From the NCBI GenBank assembly GCA_025642065.1, contig JAODUP010000489.1, positions 124,001-188,000 on the forward strand: 64,000 nucleotides of DNA, in the 5' to 3' direction. Shown here in pieces: positions 13,081-24,959 of the stretch. The stretch's first letter is position 1, and each line of letters begins with the position of its first letter. Below the pieces are notes generated by a model. That model had not been told where the DNA came from. It saw only the letters and a list, made by a program, of their open reading frames with translations, and made no database searches. A program made the translations under genes and the position numbers. Source of the stretch: Paralvinella palmiformis. Its lineage: Eukaryota > Annelida > Polychaeta > Terebellida > Alvinellidae.

Positions 13081-16000
13081 TTATATGTTAGCCGAAGGGT
13101 TGAACTTTGCAAAAACCATTCCAAGTGGTCCACGGACATGGACGTCATCAAAATGTGGATTCAGCCTTTGTTTTACCAGCTCTACCCAGGTCTGTATTTT
13201 GGGATGTCCTTCGAAGATATCATAACCGGAAGCATATGGTGCCATTAGCTCACAGACAGCCATTACATCTGCAATAGTGATATCGTCGCCAGCCAGATAC
13301 TTGCGATCCTTGAGGAAGATGCTCTCCAGCTGTTTGAGTGAGCCATCCAGTTCTGCGGAGAACTTGCGCAGCTGTTCCTGGTTCACTGGAATATTCTTTG
13401 CATGTGGCTCCACCACCTGCAATATGAATAAGAGGAAGAGAGCATCAGTTAGTGCCACCGTGAATATAAAAATTCAAGAATTGTTGTAAGATGAAATTTC
13501 CCATTTTAGCAAAAAATATTAGCAATGTAAAATTAGAGCATCTCAACATCTCCATGTATGTTGACCACTCTCCCTATTGTTTTCAGTAGCCATTTGTAAA
13601 ACAGATTTTTGGAGAATATCAAAACTACATATTGTACATGATGCTTAATGCAGTTTGTATTTACAAACAAACCACATATTTAGGATTTACAAAAGTTTAT
13701 GAATATCTAATATAAACGTGATGGATCTAATGAATGTGTTGTGCACAGGGATGTTTATATTATTTAACACAACATTAATTAGCTCAAGTAATTATTTAAA
13801 TCTAATCATGGAATGCACTTCATTACACAATTGTATTTTATGGTATATCATGCAATTTGTTATATTCAGGGGAAGTAGATCTTATATTAATACATAACAC
13901 TAAATGTCAACACCAGATCAGTACCTGCTGCTCAAAAAAGCCGGATGCACTTAAGCTGAGGTTGGCATGGGACCAGGCACAGAATTCATCAACCCTGGCT
14001 CTGTTTTGCAAATCCTCTGGATACCAGTGACTTGCTACGCTATAGTAAGCAGTCAGATACTTCAGAATAGCATCACTGAAAAGAAAGGATTGGAAAGGGC
14101 AAGGCAAGATTAAACAGGTTAATGTAAAACATTAAGGATTGGCATGATGCAGTCAAATAATAACTACAGTGTGTCCACAGAGGCTTATGAATAAAAGAAG
14201 TACAATGTACTGATGGCATGGGTGAGGAGTGGCAATCTGTCTCCAACAAAGCAATTATTAACATCTGAGAGAATTCTTGCTGTTAGGAAAAACCTGATTT
14301 TTATCAATTTTTAACAATCACAGAGCGTGAGTGATTTTTTTTTAACTTAAGCATCATTTACACATGGGATATATAGCAAAGGATCAATACCATAGGGAAA
14401 CAAACCATAGATACAGGTAACAATGGATCTGGAACCCTTATCCCGAGAATTTCAGCTTCAAATGTTATCCAGTGCAATACCTAGGTACCCTATAGCATTC
14501 ATAGGAGGCACTGCAGATAATGTATTATATTGTTGTATGTGATAAAATAAAAGAGATTCCGTAAAATAAAAAGAAGATACTCACACACTGAGTGGATCAT
14601 ACACTGCACTGTTTTGTACCTATTTTTTACCAACAAAGTGTGTGTGTATGTCAGTGATGTTTTATGATGAATCAGTAATACTGGTCTAAACTGCCACCCA
14701 CTCATCTAAGCACATATGCTCTACTTCCGTACTCTTCAATGTTAAGTGTATTAGATCACGAGGAGCACCACATTTCTGTGCACATGATGGTCTTAATTAT
14801 AAGAAATAATATACAGAAGCCATGGGTGAGGAATATGGGCAAATAGAGTCAGAATAAACTGACAACGGTTTCCATGATATAGACATCCCGAGGTTGGCAT
14901 TTTATGTTTATCTGTGCGAGCTGACAAACAGCATATTTGTGAGTACTTCTACAAAAGGAAATGAGCTTCCAAGAAAGTAATGTACAACAAGGATGAGAAT
15001 ACACAATTGTTATCTTAATGTCATTAATCCGCTTGTCTTTTTTAAAACTGAACTGAAGCCCATTACTCATAAGAAGAGTATCTGGCTATGCTCGTTAAAA
15101 GGATCTTAAGGTGTCTGCAATGTATTTTGTTTATTGGGTGAAAACCATGGAGTCCTCATTTACAGTCTTACTCCAATTAAAATCACTTTTAATGAAAATG
15201 AAAAGAACACGATATACAGAATACTCGAAGAACTGCACAAAAAGTACATTCTTCAACCCCAAGCTCAAACAAATATGTATGGATCCTGCATTAAGCCACG
15301 GATGCTCTAGATATTATTCTATTTCTACATGTAGAGATTACAACAACAATTAACAGGGTGTTTAAGTTCATCCATGATTGCAAATTAAAAGATCTACGTA
15401 TTTATCAGCAGAATCTTTTCCACGCGATAATGTACCATTCTTATTTTCAAGATTGGAGTTAAAAACAGCATAATAGCTAGCAATAATTGTGCCTCCTAAA
15501 TTACTAGTATTCATAACCTTTACCCATGGAAATAATATAACTGACAGGTAGCTTACAATAAAATGTGCACTCATCTACAATACGCAACTTATAATGAATA
15601 AATAAAATATTTCATACAAAATAATTTAAAAACATTCACAATCAGACTACTGATTATTATGAGAAAAAATACCTTGGTTCTAAATATCATGGCAGCTTTG
15701 ATCCTAGTATTTAGGTGATACCACGAGAGATACTCATCAACTCGGGCTTGTTTCTTCTCATCCGTAGGATATCAGTGATCTGCTAAACTATATTTAGCAT
15801 GCAGGTACTTCAGAATAGCAATGCTTCAAAGAACAATAAAATGGCTACAATTAAGTAAATAAACATCTGAAAATAAATATAATATAAAATAAAAAGGTAA
15901 AATAAACACCTATGTGAATTATGTCATGCACTGAATACATGCAAAAACTAGACAAGACAGTCACTCACATCTAGGTACAGTACGTATCTCTATTGGTGTC

Positions 16001-19000
16001 CAAAACAGTTCTTGTAATTGGTGAAAGATGTTTGCCTTAATCAATTTATATATTGCACACCCTAACTATTTAGCACAAGTCCTCAATTAAAAGTTTAGTA
16101 ATGTAGCTCTTGATCTTTCTCATTATATACATTAATTGCATAAGGAAATGTTTTAGCTAGCAGTTTCTCAGTTATAAATCATAGTGAGTCAACTGTGGTT
16201 GCAGCTTTATACCAATGTATCATCAATAATGATACACTGGCAAAAATGTCTATGTGAGCTAGGACAGATTAAGGTGCTATATAATGTTTTTAAATAATAA
16301 TAATATTTTATTAAAATCCTATTTTTATTAAATATGGCACTGGTTCATGACAAACAGACATGAACAACAAAGTATTCATGATTATATTCATGAATGTGTG
16401 TACTTGGCTCTTTTATTACCCCATGTCTGGTACCAGTAAAGATATGCAAAGATATCAGCACAATGGGTAAAGAATAATACCCTTATTCAAAGTGCACAGG
16501 CAGAATGCTTAATTTAGGCTTAACTGGGGGCATACGGCCAATGCATAAAATACACAACCACGAACATATGCAAAAGTAGGATTTTAACCCTCCCTGGAAG
16601 TTTGCAGTGTGATGCTTTATCCCCATTACTATGGAAGTACTCCAAGTATGTAGGTGGACATTATCTCAGTATGGACAGCCACATGAGGTCAATTTCTGAC
16701 TTAGTCTTTGTAAAAAATGCGCATTATTCATTCAGGTTTTTCCTCTCCAAAAAGGCTGCTCTGCTCTGAAATCTGGGTCAAGTACTACAGTAAAAAATCC
16801 AGGCTGGTTATAAACAAATTAAATTAGAGAATGAATTATTTTTAAACAATATTTTAAAATCTATTCTACTAAACTTCCACAGACACATGTAACCTGATCA
16901 GCTTCTGTTTACCTGCTGCTTTTTTCTTACCTTTCTGTCAGTATGAATCCATTATTATCGATCACAGGAACCAGATGCATAGGGTTTATTTTGCCAAATT
17001 CTTCAGTCAGATGTTCTCCTGTTACAGAGTAAATCAAACCAAATAATTTATTTCAAGAATATATACAAATCTTTAAATACCAACATATACCATAAAGAAA
17101 GAAATAAAAAAAAATAAGTTAGCATGGGCTGATACATTCTGCTAACATGAAGATTGCACAATATGTCAGATCAGTGTCAATTACTAACTCAAAAAAATTT
17201 AGTATAATGAACAATTAAATGGATATGTTTTACATGGAAAAAAGAGAGTATCTACTTAAACAAACATGGATGGGATACATTTGATATGATGCAACATAGC
17301 AGGAATTGTAACGCCAAATTTAGATCACCTGTGTGTGAATTTAGTGGGATTACTAACATTATTTTATATCAGCTAAATATTTAGTACACACTCTTCATTC
17401 AGATAATCGATAGCTTCTAATATTGTTTAGCTAACTAAACAAGTACCCAATTATTCAAGATCAAATGAAGTGGCAAACCAGATAATCTGAAGAAATAATA
17501 ATAATAATAATGGCAGTTTTGTACGTGGCTGGCAACCTCAAATGAGGGAGATGCAAATGGTATGTAATTTATAGCTTCCCCACGGAGAGAAATTCGAAAT
17601 AAATTTTTTTCGAATAAATGGCATGTTTTGTGGAGAAAACCTTGCCAGTTGCATGGTTGGATGGAAAACTCCCCCCCAACTATAGTACCACGTGCCATGG
17701 CCGAGGCGCGAACCTGCAACCTCCAGCAAAGAATGACCATAGCCATAAAAAAAGTCTCGCGCTCTACCTATGTGGCCCAAAGAGGCAGTATCTGCATTTA
17801 GTTGATGGCTATGCATGTGGAATTGTACATCACATGACAGAGTCCATTACTGAATTATCAACTACTACCGGTATATTATTCAGGCAAAATAAAATTGATA
17901 AAAAGTAAACTTGTTTGGTTAGAACTTTGACTGCAGATCACAATTTAAAATGTGAGTGATAATTGTCTCTGAACACACTGGATAAACCACTATATTCTTA
18001 CTGGGTGGAACATAACTGTGACCTATTATCATTCATAATGTCTGGTAGGTGGTAATCTAAAAAGATTCAATGGATTAAAACCTAGCCTTATACACAAGTA
18101 TACACGGCAATAAAATACCAATGCCATTCCAAGGACCTCTGGATCTTCTTATAATAGATTATTCACTACTTTCATGAAATTCTGTGGTTTACATATGCCA
18201 TGATCTGCTTCAGGGTTGTGAATCAAGACTGATATAATACACAGAGTTAATGCAAGGACCATATAAGTGGAAGTCAGATTGTCGGATTTGTTAAAAAAAA
18301 TAAATGGAATTTATCACAAAGCTGAACCTCATTTACATTTGTAATATTACACTATAATATTACATATAGCCAGCAATGGCCAAGGCCTGAAAAGGTTTGT
18401 GTTAATTGTGTGTTAATTAATATAATCAATATAATTCAAACAGTAATATAACTGTTAGAACCCATATTTTGCCCCAGAATGGCCATGCATTTTGAACTTG
18501 CATGATAATAAAATACTACACTAAATGTCATATATAATCCACACATTGAAGCCAGCTTAGAACAGAATGAGTATTTACACTGTTATATAGTACACATTAA
18601 TTAGCAAGGCTGATGTTAAAATATTCAACTCATAGAAGCACGCTTATCTACAATTTATATATTAATTAAAATGGAATTTGTAGACCAGAAATAGTTATAC
18701 TAGACATAGTTACCACAGCCAAGGAAATATTATTTTCCAGGACAAAATTGAAATTTTCCAGGGACAAAGTATACAAGATTTAAAGGTAATAAATCAAGAC
18801 ATGTGCAAAAAAAGCATAACATACTTATTAAATATATGATCGATTATTGACATTTTCATTGCACACCATTCTCCTCATACCTTTTAGCTGTCTGATCCAC
18901 CCCACTTTTATTTACATTTTAACTAACATATGGGATATTAAGATCATGCACTAGGACTGTTTTTCTTTTACAACTGATGTTTTCTTCTACAGGCATAATA

Positions 19001-20329
19001 TCTAGGCTGTGGCTATTGGTTCAACCTGGATGTACACTAAAGTAGCTTTAATAGCTCCAGCACTCCGCACCTTCCCAAATATCAGGCAGAATAGAACACA
19101 CTGCCTGCTACTGGACACCTTATAAATTTACTAAAACTCTGGCACTGCCTGCCTAACCCAAAACATAACCAAAAATAGTTATGCAATTCTATCAAGGTAA
19201 CATGGAAGCAACATAGTATAAGTACAAAAGTAATTATTTATCCCCTTTTATTTATTATGCAATATATTTATCAATTCAACCATGCATGGCTTAATTGATA
19301 AGTTCAAGCTGAATATTGTGATATTTTCTGCCAGCAGATGCACACTGTATATGCCATGGAAAGTGAAAATGTGCAGAACGAATATCTATACAATTGCACT
19401 TACAGGTCCAAACCTATAGCCGCTTCGTAATATTTATTATTGTTTTTTTCTTCTAAGTGTATTTTTTTTCAGAGGCAATTTTTTCCAGGATATTTCCTGA
19501 TTTTGTCAAATTCAAGGACATTTCCATGACCTGGAAAATTAATTTATTATTTTCCAGGTTTTTGAGGACACGTGGGAACCATGATTAGAGCTAGAACAGA
19601 ACCACTACTTATCACCTTCCCAGTGCTAAATCAGTGTAATATGGCTTGGGTATAGCCTATAGGAAGCATCCGAATTTTCGCAGTACATCTAATTGTGAAT
19701 TCTACTAGCCAAAGCAGAATGTTTGTTCCAATGTATTGGTAGTGTAATGGCTTGTTCTTAAAGCATGTTGTAGCAAGCTAGCTCACAGCTGCCTGACTTC
19801 ACTGAACTATGTAAGCCGTGAGGGGATAAAGTACAATGATTTCACCTCCATTTCTTGGACTAAACGTTTTGTAAAATACTAGATCTGCTACATCTAGCTA
19901 GATTATTTTCCATTTATTTGTTTTGGAAATGATATGGTTAATGGTACAAACTGGCTTGGTTATTATATTTGACGTGACGAGTTATTAAGACATAATCGAA
20001 TTATCTTATCATTTCGATTTTGTCTTCTTATAATAATTATATTATAAGTTATAATATTATTTCCTAAATGTCCACCCAGGCCAAGGCTAATCATAATGCA
20101 TGCAGCATTATAAATCTACTGTCTAGTATATCGCTATCTGACTAAGCCTGGGAGTGGGACGGGATTACAAAAGATCAGTGTATCGCATGATATCATGGTT
20201 TAAACAGCACTCACCGTGTCGTAAGTCTATTGGCTTCTCTGAAAAAGAAATATTGTTCACCTTTAAAAATAACATAACAGCCCTACATGGCTGAGACATT
20301 AAATCAAAATAGACCTTAAGACCAGCCAT
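13081..20329 (-). CDS. GSTT1: Theta-class glutathione S-transferase
   Basis: Cytosolic enzyme conjugating glutathione to electrophiles. Exons: 20215-20329, 16931-17018, 13925-14075 and 13081-13416; phases join and give 229 residues (human GSTT1 has 240). The N-terminal thioredoxin fold shows DLMSQPCRAV with Ser12 at the catalytic-serine position of theta GSTs, DLRHGEHL, cis-Pro56 in VPV, and LTES (Glu67-Ser68) that holds the glutathione gamma-glutamate. The helical C-terminal domain shows HWYPEDLQNRARVDEF, and ITIADVMAVCELM is the conserved folding motif. The start is the ATG at 20329, directly before the domain. Exon 3 after ARVDEF is unusual for the family (FCAWSHANLSLSASG). A second, more canonical exon-3 copy with a stop lies in intron 2 (15673-15823). 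Head to head with MORN3. Symbol given at family level; one-to-one orthology with GSTT1 is not shown. Confidence 0.93.
15673..15823 (-). pseudogene. Duplicate GSTT exon 3 cassette with in-frame TGA
   Basis: A 151-nt cassette in GST intron 2 with exactly the length and phase of exon 3 (13925-14075). AG/GT borders are intact on both sides (TTTGAAG acceptor, AAG/GTATTT donor). It encodes IAILKYLHAKYSLADH, then stop, then YPTDEKKQARVDEYLSW and YHLNTRIKAAMIFRTK, aligned codon for codon with exon 3. The stop (15772-15774) replaces the Trp of the conserved WYP motif, a TGG-to-TGA change. The second half looks more like ordinary theta GSTs than the open exon does. Including both cassettes, or neither, would shift the frame, so they could only be used as alternatives. 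Probably a recently disabled mutually exclusive exon; a polymorphism or sequencing error is possible. Confidence 0.85.
16545..16640 (-). repeat. tRNA-derived SINE fragment (family C)
   Basis: The minus-strand reading has an A-box-like GGGGATAAAGCATC and a B-box-like GGGTTAAAATCC spaced as in a tRNA head. It resembles the plus-strand copies at 23088-23300 and 47815-47905. Inside GST intron 2. Confidence 0.45.
17610..17790 (-). repeat. tRNA-derived SINE
   Basis: The minus strand shows CACATAGGTAGAGCGCGAGAC (A-box region) and, about 45 bp on, GGTTGCAGGTTCGCGCC (B box). The spacing is longer than in a tRNA gene, so this is a retroposed head, with body extending to about 17610. Located in GST intron 1. 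Confidence 0.55.
18705..19583. mobile_element. Non-autonomous DNA element with inverted ends
   Basis: The left end CATAGTTACCAC and the right end (reverse complement CATGGTTCCCAC) form an imperfect inverted repeat. Just inside both ends are TTTTCCAGG / CCTGGAAAA motifs in opposite orientation. Length is about 879 bp with no transposase-like reading. No clean target duplication was seen. A similar end, CATGGTACCCAC, lies at 24322 in the neighbouring gene. Inside GST intron 1. Confidence 0.5.
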
Positions 20330-20560
20330 TTTTCCAGATGTATAAGTAAGAACTAAATATACAATGTAAACCTATTTATGTTTATTGGCTGCTTTAAATA
20401 ATAGGTAAGTCTTATTAGATATACATACAATCAAATATGGTGGAATATCATTTTAAAATAAATACTGGCTATAATACAATTATTAAAACCTCAGTTTAAG
20501 ACTAAAACTAAATCAAGGCATATTTTAGATAAGAGAGATATACACAGTTCATTTTTCGTC

Positions 20561-20573
20561 GTCCCTTGACAAC
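20561..20573 (+). promoter_or_regulatory. RFX X-box-like site
   Basis: GTCCCTTGACAAC fits the X-box half-sites GTHNYY and RRNAAC with a one-base spacer. It lies 245 bp upstream of the MORN3 start. RFX factors bind X-boxes in promoters of ciliary and axonemal genes, which agrees with MORN3. Motifs of this length occur by chance, so this is a suggestion. Confidence 0.35.
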
Positions 20574-20591
20574 AGGGTCGTTGCAGTTTGT

Positions 20592-20598
20592 TGTTTAC
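20592..20598 (+). promoter_or_regulatory. Forkhead-type site
   Basis: TGTTTAC is the core forkhead site and lies 18 bp after the X-box-like motif. FOXJ1 and RFX commonly act together on motile-cilium genes. The short motif alone is weak evidence. Confidence 0.3.
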
Positions 20599-20817
20599 AT
20601 AATTGAAGTTGGCGTTTGATGAGAGCGCCTACAAATACAACCTAAAGTGAAGATACATGATATTATAATCTTAAGCATTCAATGATATTTAGTTGATTAT
20701 TAGTGTGGGAGCATTTCGGAAACTGACTCTACGCCATTTATTTTGATTGTCGTCATCAACTGAAAAGGTGACGGATAGATTCTAGACTAGAATCATTCAT
20801 TCATTGTGATTGTCATC

Positions 20818-22684
20818 ATGCCACATTTAAAAGAGCCGAAAACAGTAGAACAATTATGGAAAGAGTGGGATTACAAGGCACAAAAGAAAGGTGTCAGGCA
20901 TACAGTGTATTCTGTAAATGGTGATGAATATACAGGAGAATGGCTAAATAATAAGAAACATGGTAAGGTATGATAGTAATAAAAAGTAAATTTAAATTAG
21001 CCTTGCTACTATTAAATAACTACAAATTATAATTATGTTATTTGAATTAAATAACTATACAATATATTATATACTTTGTGAGCTAAGTAATTTTTAACCA
21101 CTTCCCATTTCCATCTATATTCTCACGAGTTTTTAGTGTTTGTAAACAAGACTGATTTATTTATTTTTTGGTACAACTATATGCATGTAAAAATACACAG
21201 AGCATTCCCATTTATAGGTAAATATGCAGCTCAAGGGCATTGAGGATGGTTAAACTTTTTATGATTCATGTTATTGACTTTATGATGCAATAGGTAAAAT
21301 ACTGCACTGCAGACCTGCTGGACATTAGATTGATTCCATCTGTTGGGCTGGGAAATGGCTCATTTGGCTCCCATGTATACAAAGAGAATGTAGCCATGCA
21401 ATTAAAATTTGCTTGACAACATGGAGTATGGTTGGTGACATACCAGAGGCTGTATATACAATTTCTTGCCTTACCCATGTTATGTGATAAATAAGTGCTT
21501 GTATAACTAAATTGATCTGTCTGGTCCATTGCTTCACCTCACTCTGATTAGAGGTTGTTCAGCCCATTTAGCCTATTATTTTCGTAATAGCACAGATTTA
21601 TGTGGTTGAAAACTACTGCAACTGGATTTTATGCCACCTGCAGAAACACATCTAAACACAAGTATTATGTGCATGAGTAAATAAGAAAATAATAAGTGGT
21701 GTTCAAGTTCGTAAATTAATAATAAATTCACTCATTTAACAAAGATTAGCTCTTTTTAGATTTGACTAACTAAACCTATCTTCAAAAATATTTAAATAAA
21801 AACATTTAGAAGAAATCATAAGTATGTTTGTTTATTTATAAAACAATATGCAGATACCCAAAAATATAAATGTATTTTAAAGCATATAAACCATTTAATA
21901 TATATTCACATTCAGGCAAGTATGGTGTCATCACCAAGAAAGTATTTGTTTACAGATAGAAATATGAGCATTTTTTGTTTCTATATATGGAATGAAGAAA
22001 CACAGAATAAATAAAAATATAAGGTATACAAAAAAATACTAAACAAATAAATACCTCTGTAGATCGATCAGAATGTTTTTTTTTAATGTTTGATAGTCAT
22101 AACATTTTTCAATATATTAATACTGGATATGGTGACATTGTTCAAATTTGGCATATGCTATTCTGAATGAGCCAAGCAGTCTGAAGCAAGTAAGATTAAA
22201 CATTCTTCAGATGTAGGATTGCTAGCTTCTGAATACTTCTCCTGATGTCTGTGGACATGGAGACCTCCAAAAATAACACGGAAGGAAATGTTTTGCATGA
22301 TGTTATAATTTGAAACCCACTATATTTTTTCTACAGGCAAAGGCACCTACAAATGGAAGAAAAGTGGTGCTTTATATGATGGTGATTGGCGAAATGGCAA
22401 AAGAAATGGATTTGGCACTTACAGCATTCCAACTAAAGATGAGGGATACCAGAAAGTGTACTCAGGGGGATGGAAAAATGACATGAAACACGTAATGCCA
22501 TCTTATCCTTCTATTGCTTAGAATTCTTTGAAAAGAAAACAAAAATTGCATTTTACCAAAGCCACATTTAGTTTTTATGTTAGTGATATTATATACACTG
22601 TATTATTCATCCAGTATGATGCTCAAAGTATAAAGTGGAGTACTATTATATTCAGATAGTATTCTAAGACCATATTAAAAAATA

Positions 22685-22734
<50 letters not shown>

Positions 22735-24757
22735 GACTGGAGTAAATAATGTTTAAAATGTATATCTTATGCTGTTTCTCTTAAAGGGTTATGGAACATT
22801 GTTTTACTCCGATGATGAATACTATGAGGGTGAATTCTATGCTGACAAAAGAAGTGGATGGGGTCGTATGTATAATGCTGATGGCTCAACATATGAAGGA
22901 GAATGGTTTGATGACAAACAGAGTGGACAAGGGATGCTGAGATTAAGTGAGTTTATCAAGGGATTGTATAACTGGCTTATCAGTGATAACCAGGGATTTC
23001 CTTGTAAAACACAGCAGACCAACTACATACTCTATCAGAAGTTGACGATGTGATGTTTGATGATACAAGTTCATACCAAGGGAAGGGAGGGTGATCCAAT
23101 AGCACAATGGTTAGAGTTTTGTGCTGCAAACCTCTAGGTCAGGGTTTGAGTCTGATTCATATCTATGTTTTGTGGCTGTTTCACAAGGTATTTGCCTCTG
23201 GTGATATGTGCCAGATGTGGCCACTCACTCACATACTTCATGTCAAGGGAATAAAGTACGATTAAGTAAAGCTCTTAGAAGATACCACATCTGCTATATT
23301 AAAACAAAATATAAATATGTAGTTACCAAGAATTTCCATTTGATACCATAACATGTACAGTACTTCAGTCAGTGATATAATATCAGCACCAGTATATACT
23401 CTAATATTTGATGGAATAATAAATTAATCACAGATGTTCATCCTACAAAGAAACATCCGTATTTATTTTATTATTATTTTAGTCATTTATTTACATAAAA
23501 CTAATAATTTAATTCCATGTTAGTGCTGCATATTGTTAATAAGAGTTATAATTCTAAAGGGTGTTCATGATTTGAATCAGGTCACTCGTTACCATTTTTC
23601 AGTTTATTATAAGACATATTCTATATCTTATATGAGATTACATGATGTTTATATAGCTGTACATATTACATTATTAAAGTATCAATAAGCTGCTCATGAA
23701 TGCTCCATGGGCACCATGCATTCACCACATAAAAAGTATCATTTACTGCATCAGCTGTAGTAATGAATTATTACGTAACATATTTAACAACTTGCACAAA
23801 TACAGTATAGTAATATGATTATAAGCATACAGTGAAAGGTTCTTAACTGTTACTATTATTAAATCTAATTTCTCTATTGAAAACTCCTTTCTGTTATCTT
23901 CCTTCGTTGGTTGATCTCTTGACTGATGTTGTCCTTACTTCAGGTAGTGAAAATCGGTATGAAGGCTCATGGAAGAATGGTATGAAGAATGGCCCTGGCA
24001 AATTCTTCTATCTGGACAAAGGGCAGATTTATGAAGGGATATGGGTTGATGATGTTCCGAAATGTGGTGAAATGAAGGATTTTGATAGAGATACCGCACC
24101 AGATGCTACGGCTTACCCATTGCCTAAGGTATAGAAATAATAGTTTATTTATGTTGTAATCAATTGTTCTTTTCCAGCACAAGTTAATAATAATAATAAT
24201 AATAGTTTTTGAATTGTGCCTTAACTTGAGCTCTAATTATGGCACTTTCCATTTAAACCATAATTAAAACATGTTCTAAGCTCATATTGTGAAAGGCTTA
24301 ATTGGATCCCACTCATATTGTCATGGTACCCACATCACAGGGAAAACGGGGAAAGTTAATTGAAATTTTTCCCTGCAGAGAAAACACAGGGAATTTTAAA
24401 ATTTGGAAGAATACAGGGAAAACACAGGGAATATTTATGCCTTCATTCCAAACTTACACCATTAGGGGTGGATGGATGCCGCATTACTAAAACAAGTTCA
24501 TTCAACATTCAATTTTTGCATGCATTATTATACACAGGGAAATTTCTTAAATAAGAGGGAAAATTCAGAGAATTTGATTTTTTAAATCCTGATCATGTTA
24601 TTAATGTAACAAATATAACAAAAATAGATAGTTGTAACTGTCATGAGATGTTTTCTATAACTAACCAATATTTTTGTTTCATTTGCAGGTAGAATTGGCA
24701 AATCCACATGAGGTTTTGGCAGAAGCAGAAGATCAGCTTGGATTGGATGCAGAATAA
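20818..24757 (+). CDS. MORN3: MORN repeat-containing protein 3
   Basis: Axonemal/sperm-associated MORN protein. Exons 20818-20962, 22337-22491, 22787-22946, 23944-24128 and 24689-24757 join in phase to 237 residues (human about 240). The N-terminus has the family signature LWKEWDYKAQKKGVR...VYSVNGD. Seven MORN repeats follow from about residue 38 to 205 (YTGEWLNNKKHGKGTY, YDGDWRNGKRNGFGTY, YSGGWKNDMKHGYG, YEGEFYADKRSGWGRMY, YEGEWFDDKQSGQGMLRL, YEGSWKNGMKNGPGKFF, YEGIWVDDVPKCGEM). The C-terminal DFDRDTAPDAT...PLPKVEL..P..VLAEA is also MORN3-specific. Introns carry SINEs, a microsatellite and a CATGGTACCC element. It shares its upstream region with the GST. MORN repeats usually mediate protein or membrane contacts; no catalytic role is expected. 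Confidence 0.96.
21283..21460 (+). repeat. Probable diverged tRNA-derived SINE
   Basis: AATAGGTAAAATACTGCACTG followed by GATTGATTCC resembles the A and B boxes of the family-C SINE at 23088. Strongly diverged; in MORN3 intron 1. Confidence 0.35.
22685..22733. repeat. (CA)n(TA)n compound microsatellite
   Basis: About 8 CA units then about 16 TA units in MORN3 intron 2, 54 bp before the acceptor of exon 3 (22787). Length variation here could affect that acceptor. Confidence 0.9.
23088..23300 (+). repeat. tRNA-derived SINE (family C)
   Basis: The plus strand begins GTGATCCAATAGCACAATGG with an A-box-like block TAGCACAATGGTTAGAG, and the B-box-like GGGTTTGAGTC follows about 35 bp later, so the head is tRNA-like. 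The body (GTGGCTGTTTCACAAGG, CCACTCACTCACATAC) runs to about 23300. Related pieces at 16545-16640 and 47815-47905. Confidence 0.6.
24322..24580. mobile_element. Element fragment with CATGGTACCC end and CAGGGAA repeats
   Basis: Starts CATGGTACCCACATCACAGG, close to the end of the element at 18705-19583. The next 250 bp carry at least five ACAGGGAA motifs and reversed TTCCCTG copies, as in subterminal transposase-binding repeats. The right end was not identified. Lies in the last intron of MORN3. Confidence 0.4.
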
Positions 24758-24936
24758 CATTTTCTATAATGTATATTATCATGAAACATCATTCATTACT
24801 TTCATTTTGTTTATCACTCATGTATGCATATTTGTCTTCGTATCTGTGTGTTTTTATGTGTGTGTGTGTGTGTTCGCAAATATGCACTCACATACAAAAT
24901 CATTATTTTATTGTAAATTAATTCAAAGGTATATAG

Positions 24937-24942
24937 AATAAA
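24937..24942 (+). promoter_or_regulatory. MORN3 polyadenylation signal
   Basis: AATAAA 180 bp past the MORN3 stop. A second AATAAA lies at 25116-25121. Confidence 0.55.
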
Positions 24943-24959
24943 CCATTTTACACATTACT

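Larger units (their letters stand above)
20330..20817. promoter_or_regulatory. Bidirectional GSTT / MORN3 promoter region
   Basis: The two start codons (20329 minus, 20818 plus) are 488 bp apart and point away from each other. Both 5' UTRs and both promoters must therefore lie here or share it, unless upstream noncoding exons exist. The core near 20560-20640 is locally GC-richer, with several CpGs, and carries an X-box-like and a forkhead-like motif. No TATA box in a convincing position was seen for either gene. Confidence 0.6.
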
